64,000 nt of DNA, from the NCBI GenBank assembly GCA_963969495.1, contig OZ018322.1, positions 157,076,848-157,140,847 on the forward strand. Direction: 5' to 3'. Numbering within the stretch: position 1 is the stretch's first letter; each line of letters begins with the position of its first letter. Shown in pieces: positions 32,760 through 43,709 of this stretch. The position numbers were made by a program, and so were the translations under genes. The DNA is from Ceratothoa steindachneri. Lineage: Eukaryota > Arthropoda > Malacostraca > Isopoda > Cymothoidae. Below the pieces are notes generated by a model that searched no databases, was not told where the DNA came from, and saw only the letters and a program-made list of their open reading frames with translations.

Positions 32760-33770
32760 TCAAACGCTCATTTGGGTGCATTCCACGACATCTTGAATTA
32801 GGTTGGCGAGAAAGGCCTTTCCTTTAAAGGAGAGATGTACCCCCCTTTGGTAGAGGTCGTCTCTACCGATAAAGGTCCGACAGAGGTCCACGAAGAAGAC
32901 TCCTTCTGCCGTGCAGAGATCCGCAAAACTTCTGTTTACTGCGACGTTTCTCTCGTGATCGGTTCGCGATGGACCTCTTCTCAGAAGCATCCCAACCACC
33001 ACACGTTTGCGGGTTTTAAGCCCTATGTCATCCACGGCTCCCATCACCGTTTGGATAGTCTTACCACTAAGGCCAACCTTAGCCCCTCTGAGGTAGAGGT
33101 CGTTGCCGCTCACCATCAGAGCGACAACTGAATTCTCAGAAATTTAAGCTTTCTCTGCCTCTACTCTGAATTTGTGGTTACCCCGTCCTGACAGGCAGCT
33201 TACCTTCACGCTAGTGTGAGGGCGGGCCACTAGCAGCGGCCTCAGATCTCGTGTTTGCGAGTCACCAATGAGGGTGACCTTCGGACACTTGGTCTCTGAA
33301 GACGGGGTCTTCCCTTGTGGAAGAGGCCTCCTCTTTTCCTCTTTAATTTCCTCTTTTATTTTTGGTTCTACTTTTGTTTCAACTTTATTCTTTTTCTTTT
33401 TTCTTCGTTTTTTCTTTCTTCTTTTTCTCTCGCCTCAGCTAGCTGAGCCTAAGATGATGCCGGAATCTCCGCCTGGGTACCAGGGGATTCCGACACGTCA
33501 GTGGGCGGCGCCTCTTCTAGGCATCGAATCTGAGCTGCGTTAAAGGCTTCAAGTTTCTCCAACTTTCTTTCAAGGATTTTAGCTCTCTCCTCTGAGGCTT
33601 TATATAGGTCTTTCAATTTCTCGACCTCTCGCGTCAATATGCAAGTAGTGCAGATACTTTCAGGGCTGCATTTTGAGTAGCAGCCCTTTCGGAAAGTCAA
33701 CGCACAACTTTTCTAACTGGCATGTTGCACAGTTGTGTTTTAGACGAACGGGTCCTTTTTTGCCTGTCAT
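32760..33770 (-). pseudogene. LINE ORF1: Cys-rich start, coiled coil and SGNH esterase domain
   Basis: A start ATG at 33,770 gives MTGKKGPVRLKHNCATCQ. After a frameshift come CSPESICTTC and the coiled coil EVEKLKDLYKASEERAKILE with further Leu/Lys/Glu heptads. A very Lys/Glu-rich linker follows (a T/C-rich tract on the plus strand at 33,360-33,440). The SGNH/GDSL hydrolase blocks are then visible: VTLIGDSQTRDL (block I Ser), LMVSGNDLYL (block III Gly-Asn-Asp) and GVHLSFKGKAFL (block V His). The usual Asp three residues before that His is Arg or missing (QRGVHLS). Esterase-type ORF1 proteins are known in CR1/L2-group LINEs and bind nucleic acid or lipid. Stops break the linker. Confidence 0.8.
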
Positions 33771-34330
33771 TTTGAGCGCTCTCTCTCTCTCTCTCTGAAA
33801 ACTCGTGACCAATCAATAATAAAAAAAGGGAGTTGGTGAGTTCTCCCCGCGTGAGTCGCTCCCGCCTATCCATCAGAGAGGTTTCGAATCTTTCAGAAGG
33901 CACGCTCCATGTGCTGCTGTTCGTCCGACCGAGTCGTCAAACCTCGGCATGCCGTGGCTCCCAACCAAGCAGCACTGATGGTCCCCGAAGGGGCCATCGA
34001 TTTCTCACCAGGTGAACAATGGAACAAGACCCATACTAAACTCCTACTAGTTCCCTTTACGACGGCCAGGATCTCGGAGTAGCTTTCAATAGATATCCCG
34101 CCACACCAAGAGACTCGAACCAAGGCTTTTTATTGTCCTGGCAACCAACCTGGAAACAAAGGACCGTCACTTCAGACCGATGCTACCAGAGGCACCCTTT
34201 ACGGGCACTGGGAACGTTCAATAATTACGCGCCAGGGAAGGAGTTAACAGGGCAATACCCTCATCCCATTTATCGTGCCCCAACGCCTAACACCCCTCTA
34301 GTCCTAGTCTCTCGCAACCAGTGAGCGTCG
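33771..34330 (-). other. Probable LINE 5' UTR
   Basis: GC-richer sequence directly upstream of the ORF1 ATG, with a short (GA)n run on the minus strand at about 33,780-33,796. The composition drops abruptly to AT-rich DNA further right. No promoter motif could be named; internal promoters in these elements are usually not recognisable by eye. Confidence 0.4.
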
Positions 34331-35310
34331 ATTGGCGTTATTTATAGAGGTTCCAAAGCCTCTCTTCTGATGCATGAGGTAGCTGCCAGGTCCTTATATG
34401 TAGATAGAGGGAAAAAAGTGAAAGAGTGACATAATATGAGTAGGCTTCTTTTTTTGTTGTTTTTTTCTTTTTGTATAAGTGGGAGAGATAGGATAAAAGT
34501 AGAATGGAGAAGGATAGAGTAGAAAAAGGAAAGAATGACGCACTTAGTCTGGATCCTCGTTTCCGACCAAATCAACAAGGAAAGCCCTACCAGGGGTACC
34601 CATAAGAGGTACCCCCACCAACATAGCTCGAAAAGTCAAAGATACACACAAGCTCTTTTACTGCGACAAGGGGGCGTCACCTCTCCCTCTACTTTCTTAG
34701 AGAGAGAGAGTGTGAATATATCTACTTATTGCTATACTAACCGCTTAAAGCGGTTAGTAATAACAATACAAACCATCCCACTTCACCCTTGATTATATTT
34801 AGTCTGTTAGTGGTTCTCTTAGAAGATTAATTTTCCTGGTCTGCATTGAGCCTTGATTTAAAACCGATAGAAAATCTAAGAAAGTTACTCCATTAGAAAG
34901 TTATAGTTCAGAAAGTGACGAAGGTTGAACATCTTTGGCAACGATTAGAAGAAGAATGAAATAAAATCACGTGTTAACGTTGTGACTTTGTGTTGAAATT
35001 TAACTGCCGAACATGCACTCAAGTCATTTAAGAAAATGGTCTGCATACTGCTTTTTATTATGTTTTTCAATTGTATATGAAATAATATGTTGATTTCTGG
35101 ATAGGGTTGCATTTATATTCATTGTTCTATAGTTTTTAAAGGATCCTCTAGATACATATTACAGTCCTCATCTCTTATCCACTGTTCTATGAAATGAAAC
35201 TTGAACACTATGAGAAGAAAAGTTCAAAGAATATTCTGTGTAATTTTAATGAAAATTAAATGAGGATTTTCAAGAAAATGGAGATTTGGATTTTTGTTTT
35301 CTATGCATGC
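34331..35310. other. No gene recognised
   Basis: Sequence between the LINE 5' region and the Penelope-like fragment. It contains a local inverted repeat ACCGCTTAAAGCGGT at 34,739-34,753 and otherwise no feature I can assign. Confidence 0.4.
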
Positions 35311-35329
35311 ACGGTACTTTAGTGATGTA

Positions 35330-36125
35330 AGAAAGTACAAACGAAAAGTACGCATATGGGAAAATGCCTTAATGCAGAAAGTGAATGCCTTGAAAGGTAC
35401 AAAATAAACGTAATCAGCTCATACATCCGCCGAGCATATAAATGCTGCTCTACGTGCGAACATTTCCACCAAGAGATTGCACGAGTAAAGCAAATACTTG
35501 TGAATAATGGTTTCTCAAACAGCATAATCAACAAAAAACTTTAATTATTTTTAAATAACCATTACAAAACATGTGGATAAAACTGGAAGTAATCATGAAG
35601 AAGTCAACAACAACAAAGTGTATTACAGAAACCAGATGTACACGGCCTATAAAATAGATGAAAAAACATCAAGGAGATTATTAACATCAAGGTTAAAAAT
35701 CAAACCGATAAAATCCAACTCATGATCCAATATAAAACAACAAAAGCCAGCAATCTTCTGATGAAAAATAACATCTGCCTAAACTCCTCGAACCTCTCAA
35801 GTCAACCAACATAGTTTGCGAGTTCATCTGCCCCGATAAAGACTGTAAGTTTTATAAAAACTATAAATATATCGGTATGACAACTACCACAATTTCGAAA
35901 CGGTTACCTATGCATCGACAAAGCGGAGGGCCTTAATAACCATATGGAGAGTGCCCATAAGATTAACCTAACGAGATATATGCTCGTTACTAACACCATT
36001 ATTAAAAAAAAGAGGTTAATAAAGTGAGGCTTAACATCTTAGAAGCCGTATTAATAAATGAAGATAAGCCGGCCATCAACAGTCAAGCGACAAGCTGGAA
36101 TCGCACATTAAAACTATTTAAAAAT
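35330..36125 (+). pseudogene. Penelope-like element: RT C-terminus plus GIY-YIG endonuclease, 5'-truncated
   Basis: The first frame (35,356-35,544) matches the post-RT helix of Penelope-like elements: SECLERYKINVISSYIRRAY, CEHFHQEIARVKQILVNNGF. After stops, plus-strand frames show CEFICPDKDCKFYKN and KYIGMTTTTISKRLPMHRQS, the YIGMT block of the GIY-YIG nuclease with its Cys-x5-Cys zinc pair. The conserved end RLNILEAVLINEDKPAINSQ follows from about 36,026. In intact elements the GIY-YIG domain nicks DNA for insertion. The RT catalytic part is absent, consistent with 5' truncation near 35,320. At least four breaks make it inactive. It sits ~1 kb upstream of another, unrelated LINE fragment on the same strand. 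Confidence 0.85.
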
Positions 36126-36423
36126 TTCACTTACATGAGTGGCTCATTTCCTCTAACTTTACGTTTAACCAAGGCGAAAGAATACCCTTTAAAAACCGTT
36201 TTCTTTTACTTTCTGCCAGAAAAATTAACGAGTTCCAAGTGGATAAAGTCAGTGCGCAATAAGTATTAATTTTATCCGTGCGAGAAGGAAAAAACTTTTA
36301 TTTACACGTCCTCTTTTAATAAAGAGTTACAAGAAGAGGGGCCCCAACATGAGGGAAGCCCCCACATGACTACAAAAGGATCTCCCTCCGTACCATAGGT
36401 GGGGGGCATCAAATCCTGTAAAA
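36126..36423. other. Short interval between two element fragments
   Basis: It holds AT-rich sequence that may be the Penelope-like 3' end, then a GC-richer block (GGGGCCCCAACATGAGGGAA) that may be the 5' part of the following LINE. No ORF family is recognised. Confidence 0.35.
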
Positions 36424-37842
36424 ATGGAATTGATTCAAACAATATATAAAAACATCAACGTGGTGCTGATCCGACTCCTCGACACTCCCCATGGATATGC
36501 AACCATGTGCAGCACAATGGGGGACGTCAAAGGCTGGTCTCCAACGAGGCTCAAGCTCATCTCAAAAAGATTGGCCTTGAAGCCAGTATACCGCAACGAA
36601 ATTTCGGACCAACGAACCATTATAATAAGGAGACTGGACCCGAAATCACAGAAAATTCTTGTGAAGAAATCAAAAACGAACTCACGGCAAAACCATAGTG
36701 GGCCTGCATCACAGGAAGCGGAATGGTGAAGGTAGTCTTCAGTAGCATCGTTTTGGCAAACCGAGCCAAAAACGATGGGCTGCTCGGGTTTTACCTGAAA
36801 ATCATCCCTGAACAAATTGAAAAAGAAAATTACATACAAATCGACTGCTGCTTCAAGTACAATGCAGTCGAACAACACGCTATTAAAGACTGCACAACCG
36901 CCGACCTTGCATGCTCCAACTGTGCCAAAATCGGGTACGGTTGGAAAGAGTGCAGGGAAAGGGTGCAAAAGTGCATAAATTGTGGGGGTGACCTCAAGGC
37001 CCTAGCCATTAGGTGCCCAATTCGGAAAGAGGCGATCCGCAAAAAACGAGAGAGGTTAAAGGAAGAAAAAGAAGAGAGGAAAAAAACACGTATGCGGATA
37101 CAGCAGCAAGAACGACAACTCCGACACCAGCAAACACTACGAGGTTGGTCATGCCTAAAGAAGGGCAAGAAATCTTGGCCATGGTCATAGTGGCCCACCT
37201 GGCAAACCTTACAAACCCCGGTTCCTTCTCATCCCACGTCAACCTTCTTTTTGAGAAGAATGGTTGTAATAAGAAGTTTTGTTTTCCTAAAACCCATACT
37301 CGGTGGGCCTTTTCAATCTTGAGTTCATCGAAAAGCAAAAGAGGGCACCTTCAAGTAATGGGGTGCAGGAAACTAAAAAAAAAGAAAAGAGGAAAATACA
37401 AACGCCTTCGGAAGGAGAAGAAGAAAAAAGGCGCAAAGAAGAAAAATAAGAAGAAGATTCACGAGAAAACGCCGCAGAAACAACAAGACACTTCGGACGA
37501 GGTAGAAGAGGAGGTTGGAAAACACGAAGGGTTACCCCTCACCGATAAAAAGGAAATCCTCGAAAGAATCCTCTTTTTCGACGGGAAAGACGTGGGCCTA
37601 CGTGTTTTCGGCTCCCCCCACCCCTATCCCCGCTCCCAAAATACGACTTGGAACTACTTATCATTGGCCTAGCTGTGGGTAAGTACAATTGGACGTACGA
37701 GGGACCATACTCCAGGAAAGCTGTGTCAGCTCTCCTCCTAAAATCCCGAGTTTACATCAACCCTAAAGACGTACATAACGTAAACATGACGACATTTAAA
37801 GCTATACGGAGTGGACAAAAAGCATCGGAAATTAAATACTGA
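36424..37842 (+). pseudogene. Jockey/R1-like LINE ORF1 (gag) with three degenerate zinc knuckles
   Basis: The plus-strand frames carry AHLKKIGLEASIPQRNFGPT and ENSCEEIKNELTAKP. A second frame (36,723-37,190) has MVKVVFSSIVLANRAKNDGL and a cysteine region. A third (37,013-37,672) has a Lys/Glu-rich tail, then a C-terminal domain (PKEGQEILAMVIVAHLANL, SFSSHVNLLFEKN), and a last frame to 37,842 (IGLAVGKYNWTYEGPYSRKA). Such proteins bind element RNA. Each knuckle has lost one ligand: CFKYNAVEQHAIKDC (Cys to Tyr), CSNCAKIGYGWKEC (His to Tyr), CINCGGDLKALAIRC (His to Leu). No ORF2 follows, so this is a fragment or an ORF1-only derivative. Clade assignment is by resemblance. Confidence 0.75.
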
Positions 37843-38580
37843 ATACTGAAGAGTGAGCAATTAAAGTAAATAATAATAATGAACAAATTAATTAATCATA
37901 TTTAGTAAAACAAATCTAATTCATTGAAAATTAATATAGTGAAAATAGTAGAGTAAATAAAATAAGTACAAATAAAGCAAAAAGTGAATAATTAGTAAAT
38001 TATAGACAGTGACAGAAAATCTAGTTTTAACGTAAAGTAATGAACAATTAAAATGTAACTAAACTAATTTAGTGAAAATAAATCTAATGGAAATAATGTA
38101 GTAAATGAAATAAGCAAAAATGATAAGTTTATACAGTAAGAGTAAATCAAATTTTAGTGTTAATCGATTTAATGTAAAAGTATATTAGCGAAATACAACA
38201 AACAGACTTACTAAGCATTAAAAGCTTACGTAAATTTCATGTGTAGTAAATATAAAGTGAAATATAATAAACTAACAAATTAAATGAACTACAACAAGTG
38301 TATAATAACAGTATTTTTAAGAATGTATATTAAATTATCCTTAATATTTCTATAGTATTTGAATTGTAGTTAACTTCAAAAATTCAATTGGTAATGATTT
38401 ACATGTCTCCGGGAAGCTATCATTTCCTACTTCTACTCAGTGCTTTTACCTCCTCTGCTAAAATCTAGTTTTCACCACTATTTTTTATAATTATTACTGC
38501 AATCTTTGTAATTGATATTTTAATTATGCTGCAATGTATGTAATTATTTTTGTATGTATTTACTTAAAAAACCGACCGAC
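37843..38580 (+). other. AT-rich 3' region of the LINE fragment with imperfect repeats
   Basis: Degenerate repeats of AGTAAAT, TAGTGAAAATA and AATAAT types fill 37,850-38,330. A more complex stretch ends in ACCGACCGACCGA at 38,571-38,583. A 3' UTR for the ORF1 fragment is plausible but unproven. Confidence 0.35.
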
Positions 38581-41500
38581 CGATCTGCCAGATTCTCACT
38601 CCAATCATTCCATCTGTAAAGGAGGCAAAAACATTTCAAAACGCTCCGAAGATGATTGAATAAGATCGAAAGCTTAGCAATTTAGTTTGATTTTACCAAA
38701 CACATTCATTTAAAAAAGAGATGAATGCTGGACAAGTGATCCCCTATCTTCCATATGGAATAAAAAAAGTTAGAAGAAGAGAAAGTTGGCAAAGGAAATT
38801 AATTAATGCAAAATACACAAGGGTATTTACCTTGAAGACTGCTCCCTCATCTCCACTGAGATAGTTCTTTAGGGCACAATCCTACACTTGAATTATCGTG
38901 GACTCCAGAACAACAAAGAGGTACTGCTGAGGCTCGTCTCTTATCGTTTTCCGTTAACTATTTGTAGGGAAAAGGCCATTATGGGCGCGTGCCCCCTGTC
39001 TCCTTAATGGGTTATAGTGATTTTGCATCTTAAAAACTACGGAATGGAGACCGAACAGGAAGATGCGCAAATTACACCGGGTATGATGTCTGTTATTCTC
39101 TTCGCTTTACATATTTTTTTTCATGCAACGGCATTACAATTACACTGAATCCTAGGTTAGGAATCACGGAGTAAACTAATGACCAAATATTAGAGAAATA
39201 CATCACAATGCTCCTAATTCGTGCTTTTAAAAGTTCAGATTCAATCTCGTATGAATCACTTATTTTACTATATAATCTTTATGTATTTTTTGTTCCTGTT
39301 TGATTATGAACAGAAAATAATCTGAAACTTATACTCGTTTCATAATCATTACTGTCAAAGATAAAATGTTGGTCAAAAGTTCTCAATACTTTTTTATGCA
39401 TAACAGATCCCTATATAGGTGGAGTGAAAGCACAAGTTCTGGTAGTTCTGGGAAGATAAAAGTTTACTAACAATTTGAAGTAATTTGAGTTGGATCGTTC
39501 ATTATGAAATGGATAACTAATACCAAAGTAGAACATAATTCCTCGTTCCAGATGAAATAAATTGCTTAGGTTTGTAGATTCAGGAATATATATTTAAGGT
39601 AGGTATAAATAATTAAACGATATTTTTAATAAAAATAGTCCTCTTTTTCATCCATTCGGGAAGAAGCTGCAATGTGATCATATATCTCGTAACAATTATG
39701 AAAATAAGGTGCGAAGGAAAATGAAGTTTAGCCTCAATTGTAATTAACAAAAGATATGAGATGGAAATGAAATAATGATAAATTGGATTTGGTTGGAGTA
39801 ATTTGATATCGTAGTTGTAAATACGATTAGTATTACACTATGTGGTGAAGAAAGAAATGAATGAAGCTATTAAATTTAAAATAATACTCATGAAAAGTAA
39901 AGATTTTATGTATAGCTCTATTTAAATCTAAAGATGATATTATTAATTTTCTAATTTATTAAGAGACATACCAATTATTGCATTTCCCAAGAAGACTTAG
40001 ACGGATTTATAAAGGAAACTTTTCCCTTCAAGACCTTGAGATATTAAAAATGAGACCGGTACAATGGTAAAATGTGAGAAAATTATTTTCATACACATGC
40101 GAAAATTTACTACCTTGGGTATTATTTGGGGATATTAGTATTTTTTGTTATGCCCAAAACAATATTTGAAATACTTTCCTATTACTCCACTTACTCCAGC
40201 ACTCAGTGACATTTATTTCTGTATAATTTGGAATCAGGGCGCAAGTAGTTATTCCCTAATCTTAACAAGCAGAAGCTTCTTACGTTTTAAATCAGTCTCT
40301 GATATATTTTTCTAGTCCACAAATATCCGAAAAAGGCAACAACGGAATGCGGATAAATGACACCTTCGTCTTACTTATTGGGGTAAATGTAGGATGTTTT
40401 GTGCAAAACATATTAACCTACTGACGATTTAGCGAATTTTATGGTTGTTGTTGCCATAGATACTCAAACACATGTAATAATACAGGTTTAATTTTTCTCA
40501 ACTTGTAGAAGACAAACTGCCGTCAGAATGATATTTTGTTGGCTTGTTTACATCTAATCTCTTAGCCTTCCTCATTTTGTGCTTTAGGAAAGTGGATAAA
40601 GGCTGGATGTGGTTAATGCGGCAAGAGGAATGTTAATAACCAGTTACATACATACATCGGCAAACTCATTGAGGTCATACTCCTGGTCATCTGCTCCTGT
40701 TGCTTTCCTGACCGTTGCCCTTCACAGTGTGATCTGAGTCTGAGCCTCTCTTTAGAATTTCGTCAGATTTTAATGTTATGTGATCATGCTCTCTTCCCAA
40801 AAAGGGGAAGAAACCAAAAGGCGTAATAAAATTGTAATTCTCTAAAGAGTATTCTATATAATCGTAATACCAAATTCATTTTCACTGATTAGCGTAACTT
40901 AGTTATTTAGGCAAAGCTTCACCATGAATCATTTGCAAGATTTTCTCCATTGATTTTTTACGTATATTTATCTCTTCATATCTCTAACTCTTTTTACATC
41001 CCACTTCTTATTTTCATCAGTCTATACTCTACCATTGAAACTAGATAATGTTTTTTTCCCGATTTTTCATAACTTTGTGAAGAGTGTATCATGCTTTTGA
41101 AATTCACAAAACTCAAAAATCACCATAATCTTATTGCTATATTAACACAGAAAATCTCAAATGAGAACTTATGTAGCCTTCAGTATTTTTTTTTTAATTA
41201 TAATCAAATTGCGTACACCACCCAAAGCCGTTCAGTTGTGCGCAAGTCGTGCACAGGGAAATATCGACTTTCGTTCGATTGTGTATGGAAGGGCAGGTAT
41301 GTACAAACTCTCGAGGGAAAAATTACCTACATTTACTATTCCTATATAGTTGTTGGTTACTTCTCGATAAGAAGCTTCAAATGATAATAAAATTGCATCT
41401 CACAAGCTTCACTGATATGTGAATAAAGTGAGCTGAATTAGACGCAATAGTTTTTATCATACTGAATTATTTTATCTCTAAATATATTAAATATAAACTT

Positions 41501-42594
41501 TTTGCTTCCTTATTTCTCATAAGAGGAACTTGTTTATTAACACTAGGAAAGAAGGAGATACAATTGAGCCATTTTAAATATCCTTCCAAAAAATAATCGG
41601 TATAATAGTGACCAAATAGAACTGCTTCCTTCAAAACCATTCTTCATGCTGAAGTAACTCCAAAGCATCTCTATAGGGCGAAAGATTCTGATAGTTGTGG
41701 AAAGGGAAATCGGCTACGAGTCTGCTTAAGCGCTTGACAGATAAAATCATTCATTTTCTCTTTTCAGGTGAAATAAATTGTGTCAGGCAATTAGATATTA
41801 TTTAATAAAGGATAAACCTGTATACACGAATAAAATAAAAATTGTTATAAAAACTCGGAATGTTTTTCAGCTTGAGGTGTGGAAGATTGATATGTATATC
41901 AGCTTTAGGTCCTCCTTCTCCTGCCATGGTGAAGCAGTAGGGAATAGGACCCCCTGATCGATTCCTACCGTTTCGCTCACGCTATCTTCCTCAAGGTCTC
42001 CTCACTATGTTTAGTGGGCCAAAGGAAGAGGGAAGGGCTAATGAATAGCCTGAATAATTAAATCATTTTCCTGATTTGAAGGAAAAGTTGGAAAATTAAT
42101 GGAGTTAGCATTGACTAGTAAAGTATGGTTTATAAGAATATTTTTAATGCTTTTGTGATAAATTATTGCAACTGACTTTCTCAAATAAAACAATCTTTAA
42201 GGAATTTATGAGAGGGTAAGATATAGTAATACAGATTTGTAATATATCGATTCAAAATTTCGATAAATGGCTGTTGATACTTTCGATGTTTAAAATATTA
42301 TATTTACGTTTTATACTTAACTGATTCTTGTCTGTCATTTTTTAGACAATACTATTATTTCAAAAGACATTTGTTGATATCTCATCTGATTTATTCCAAG
42401 AAATTCTACTGAATGTTGATTTTACATATTAGATAAAAATCAATTACAATGTGGGTGATATGTATTAAGATTACGATTCACAGATTTATTATAATTATGT
42501 GGTAACAATAGCCAGATAAACGTATAATCACTGGTAGATGACTAATGCCCTTTTGAATATCATCTTGCATTATATATATTTCCAATACATACGA

Positions 42595-42595
<1 letters not shown>
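38581..42595. other. No gene recognised
   Basis: Four kilobases of AT-rich DNA. Overlapping plus-strand frames at 41,091-41,384 have no family resemblance. I saw no inverted or tandem repeat of note. Confidence 0.45.

Positions 42596-42661
<66 letters not shown>
42596..42661. repeat. (AT)n microsatellite
   Basis: About 32 AT dinucleotides, ending exactly where the Tc1-like terminus begins. Confidence 0.95.
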
Positions 42662-42664
<3 letters not shown>

Positions 42665-42860
42665 TGCCGGCACAATTATTATGGATTTTTGAAATAAACA
42701 TACTTTCGTTACAAAAGTGCCATGTATTGTCAAGTCCAAAATTTGTTGCATTTCATCAGAATTATCTTTTACTGAAAGTTTTATAATTAATGCTTCTTTG
42801 ATCGTATTGGACAGAAAGAGCTTTAGCAGCGACATGTGTCTCATTTACTTTTCAAAATCA
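42662..42860 (-). mobile_element. Tc1/mariner-like terminal fragment
   Basis: Directly after the TA repeat comes CAGTGCCGGCACAATTATTA, which has the CAGTG start and AT-rich continuation of Tc1-type inverted terminal repeats; these elements insert at TA. Sequence up to ~42,860 reads like element interior, but no transposase motif (D,D34E/D) and no matching second terminus were found downstream, so it is a solo end or a strongly decayed copy. Confidence 0.45.
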
Positions 42861-42867
42861 ATTAACT

Positions 42868-42890
42868 ATATCACCCATATATGGTGATAT
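42868..42890. repeat. Short hairpin
   Basis: ATATCACC and GGTGATAT flank CATATAT, a perfect 8-bp stem. No gene context is seen. Confidence 0.5.
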
Positions 42891-43649
42891 TGCATAATTC
42901 TTGTCTCCAAAGCTATTAATTTTCAATTTACGGCTACCATAAAAAAGCCTCAAACTTCATTGCCAGGCGTTTTCCTTTGAATCATTGTGGCATCCGTATG
43001 CATAAATGAAGTAAAAGATTAATGATTTAGTTATTAAAATGATTCATGGTTCCTTATATCAAACTACTTGAATGGATAGCCTTAAATGTTCGGTAATTGT
43101 CGACTTTTGCCACAATATTTGGGATTCATTATTGTGCACCAAGAGAAAAAGAGTATATGTATATAGCCGTAGAGGCAATAAAGATTATGTTAGCGCAAGT
43201 TCTTTTTAAACTGATTTTTGTGTTTTTCAAAATTTGTTTTTCATTTTTAGCGGCGGTAAAGCGAAATGCCTTAACATCTAGTTTTACACAGATCTGCGAC
43301 CAAATTCGTATAAAACTAATTTTTGCCACATTTCGCATTCCGATCGCCAAAAAAGGGTACAGTTTTGAATTACACTATAATTGCTATAGGAAGAAGTAAG
43401 AAGATGTACAAAAAGTTTTTTTTGTAAATTAAATAATAAGACCAAAAAATAAAAGAGTGGTCTTGAAGGACATTACTTTCCAATTAACGTCCTTATTGTC
43501 CACAAAAAATGCACTTATTTTAAGGCCTCGGTGTTCCAAGAATATAATTAATTTTTCTTTAAAACTAAACACACTGACCTTAGGCACTGTTTTTGAAATT
43601 TGCTATAATATTGGGGCACACAACACATTCAAGGAATTTTTTAATGTAT
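42891..43649. other. No gene recognised
   Basis: A plus-strand frame of 100 codons (43,097-43,399) and shorter overlapping ones are hydrophobic and lysine-rich, without a known motif; they may be chance or an unrecognised element interior between the Tc1-like end and the palindrome at 43.65 kb. Confidence 0.4.
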
Positions 43650-43709
43650 CAATGTTTTTTTAAGGATTTTTATTAATAATTATTAATAAAAATTCTTAAA
43701 AATATATTG
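43650..43709. repeat. 60-bp near-perfect palindrome without loop
   Basis: The axis is between 43,679 and 43,680. The inner 40 bases match as reverse complement at 19 of 20 positions per arm (TTAAGGATTTTTATTAATAA and its partner). The outer ten match partly, from CAAT to ATTG. It is AT-rich and could extrude as a cruciform. No flanking repeat was found that would make it a miniature transposon. Confidence 0.75.

Larger units (their letters stand above)
30140..34330 (-). mobile_element. Nearly complete, inactive CR1/L2-like LINE
   Basis: Reading from 34.3 kb down, the parts are in native order: a GC-richer 5' region (about 34,330-33,771), ORF1 (33,770-32,760), endonuclease (32,690-32,180), reverse transcriptase (31,960-30,820), the C-terminal domain (30,820-30,330) and a ~190-base 3' UTR ending near TATAAATTGCTAA at ~30,140. 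The ORF1 architecture (coiled coil plus SGNH hydrolase) and the RT motifs place it in the CR1/L2 group. Numerous stops and frameshifts, an internal endonuclease deletion and a mutated RT active site show it is dead. I could not define target-site duplications, and the 5' edge is approximate. Confidence 0.85.

Noticed and set aside
33268..33543. Plus-strand frame rich in Phe/Leu
   Set aside because: It is the complement of the Lys/Glu-rich ORF1 linker of the minus-strand LINE.
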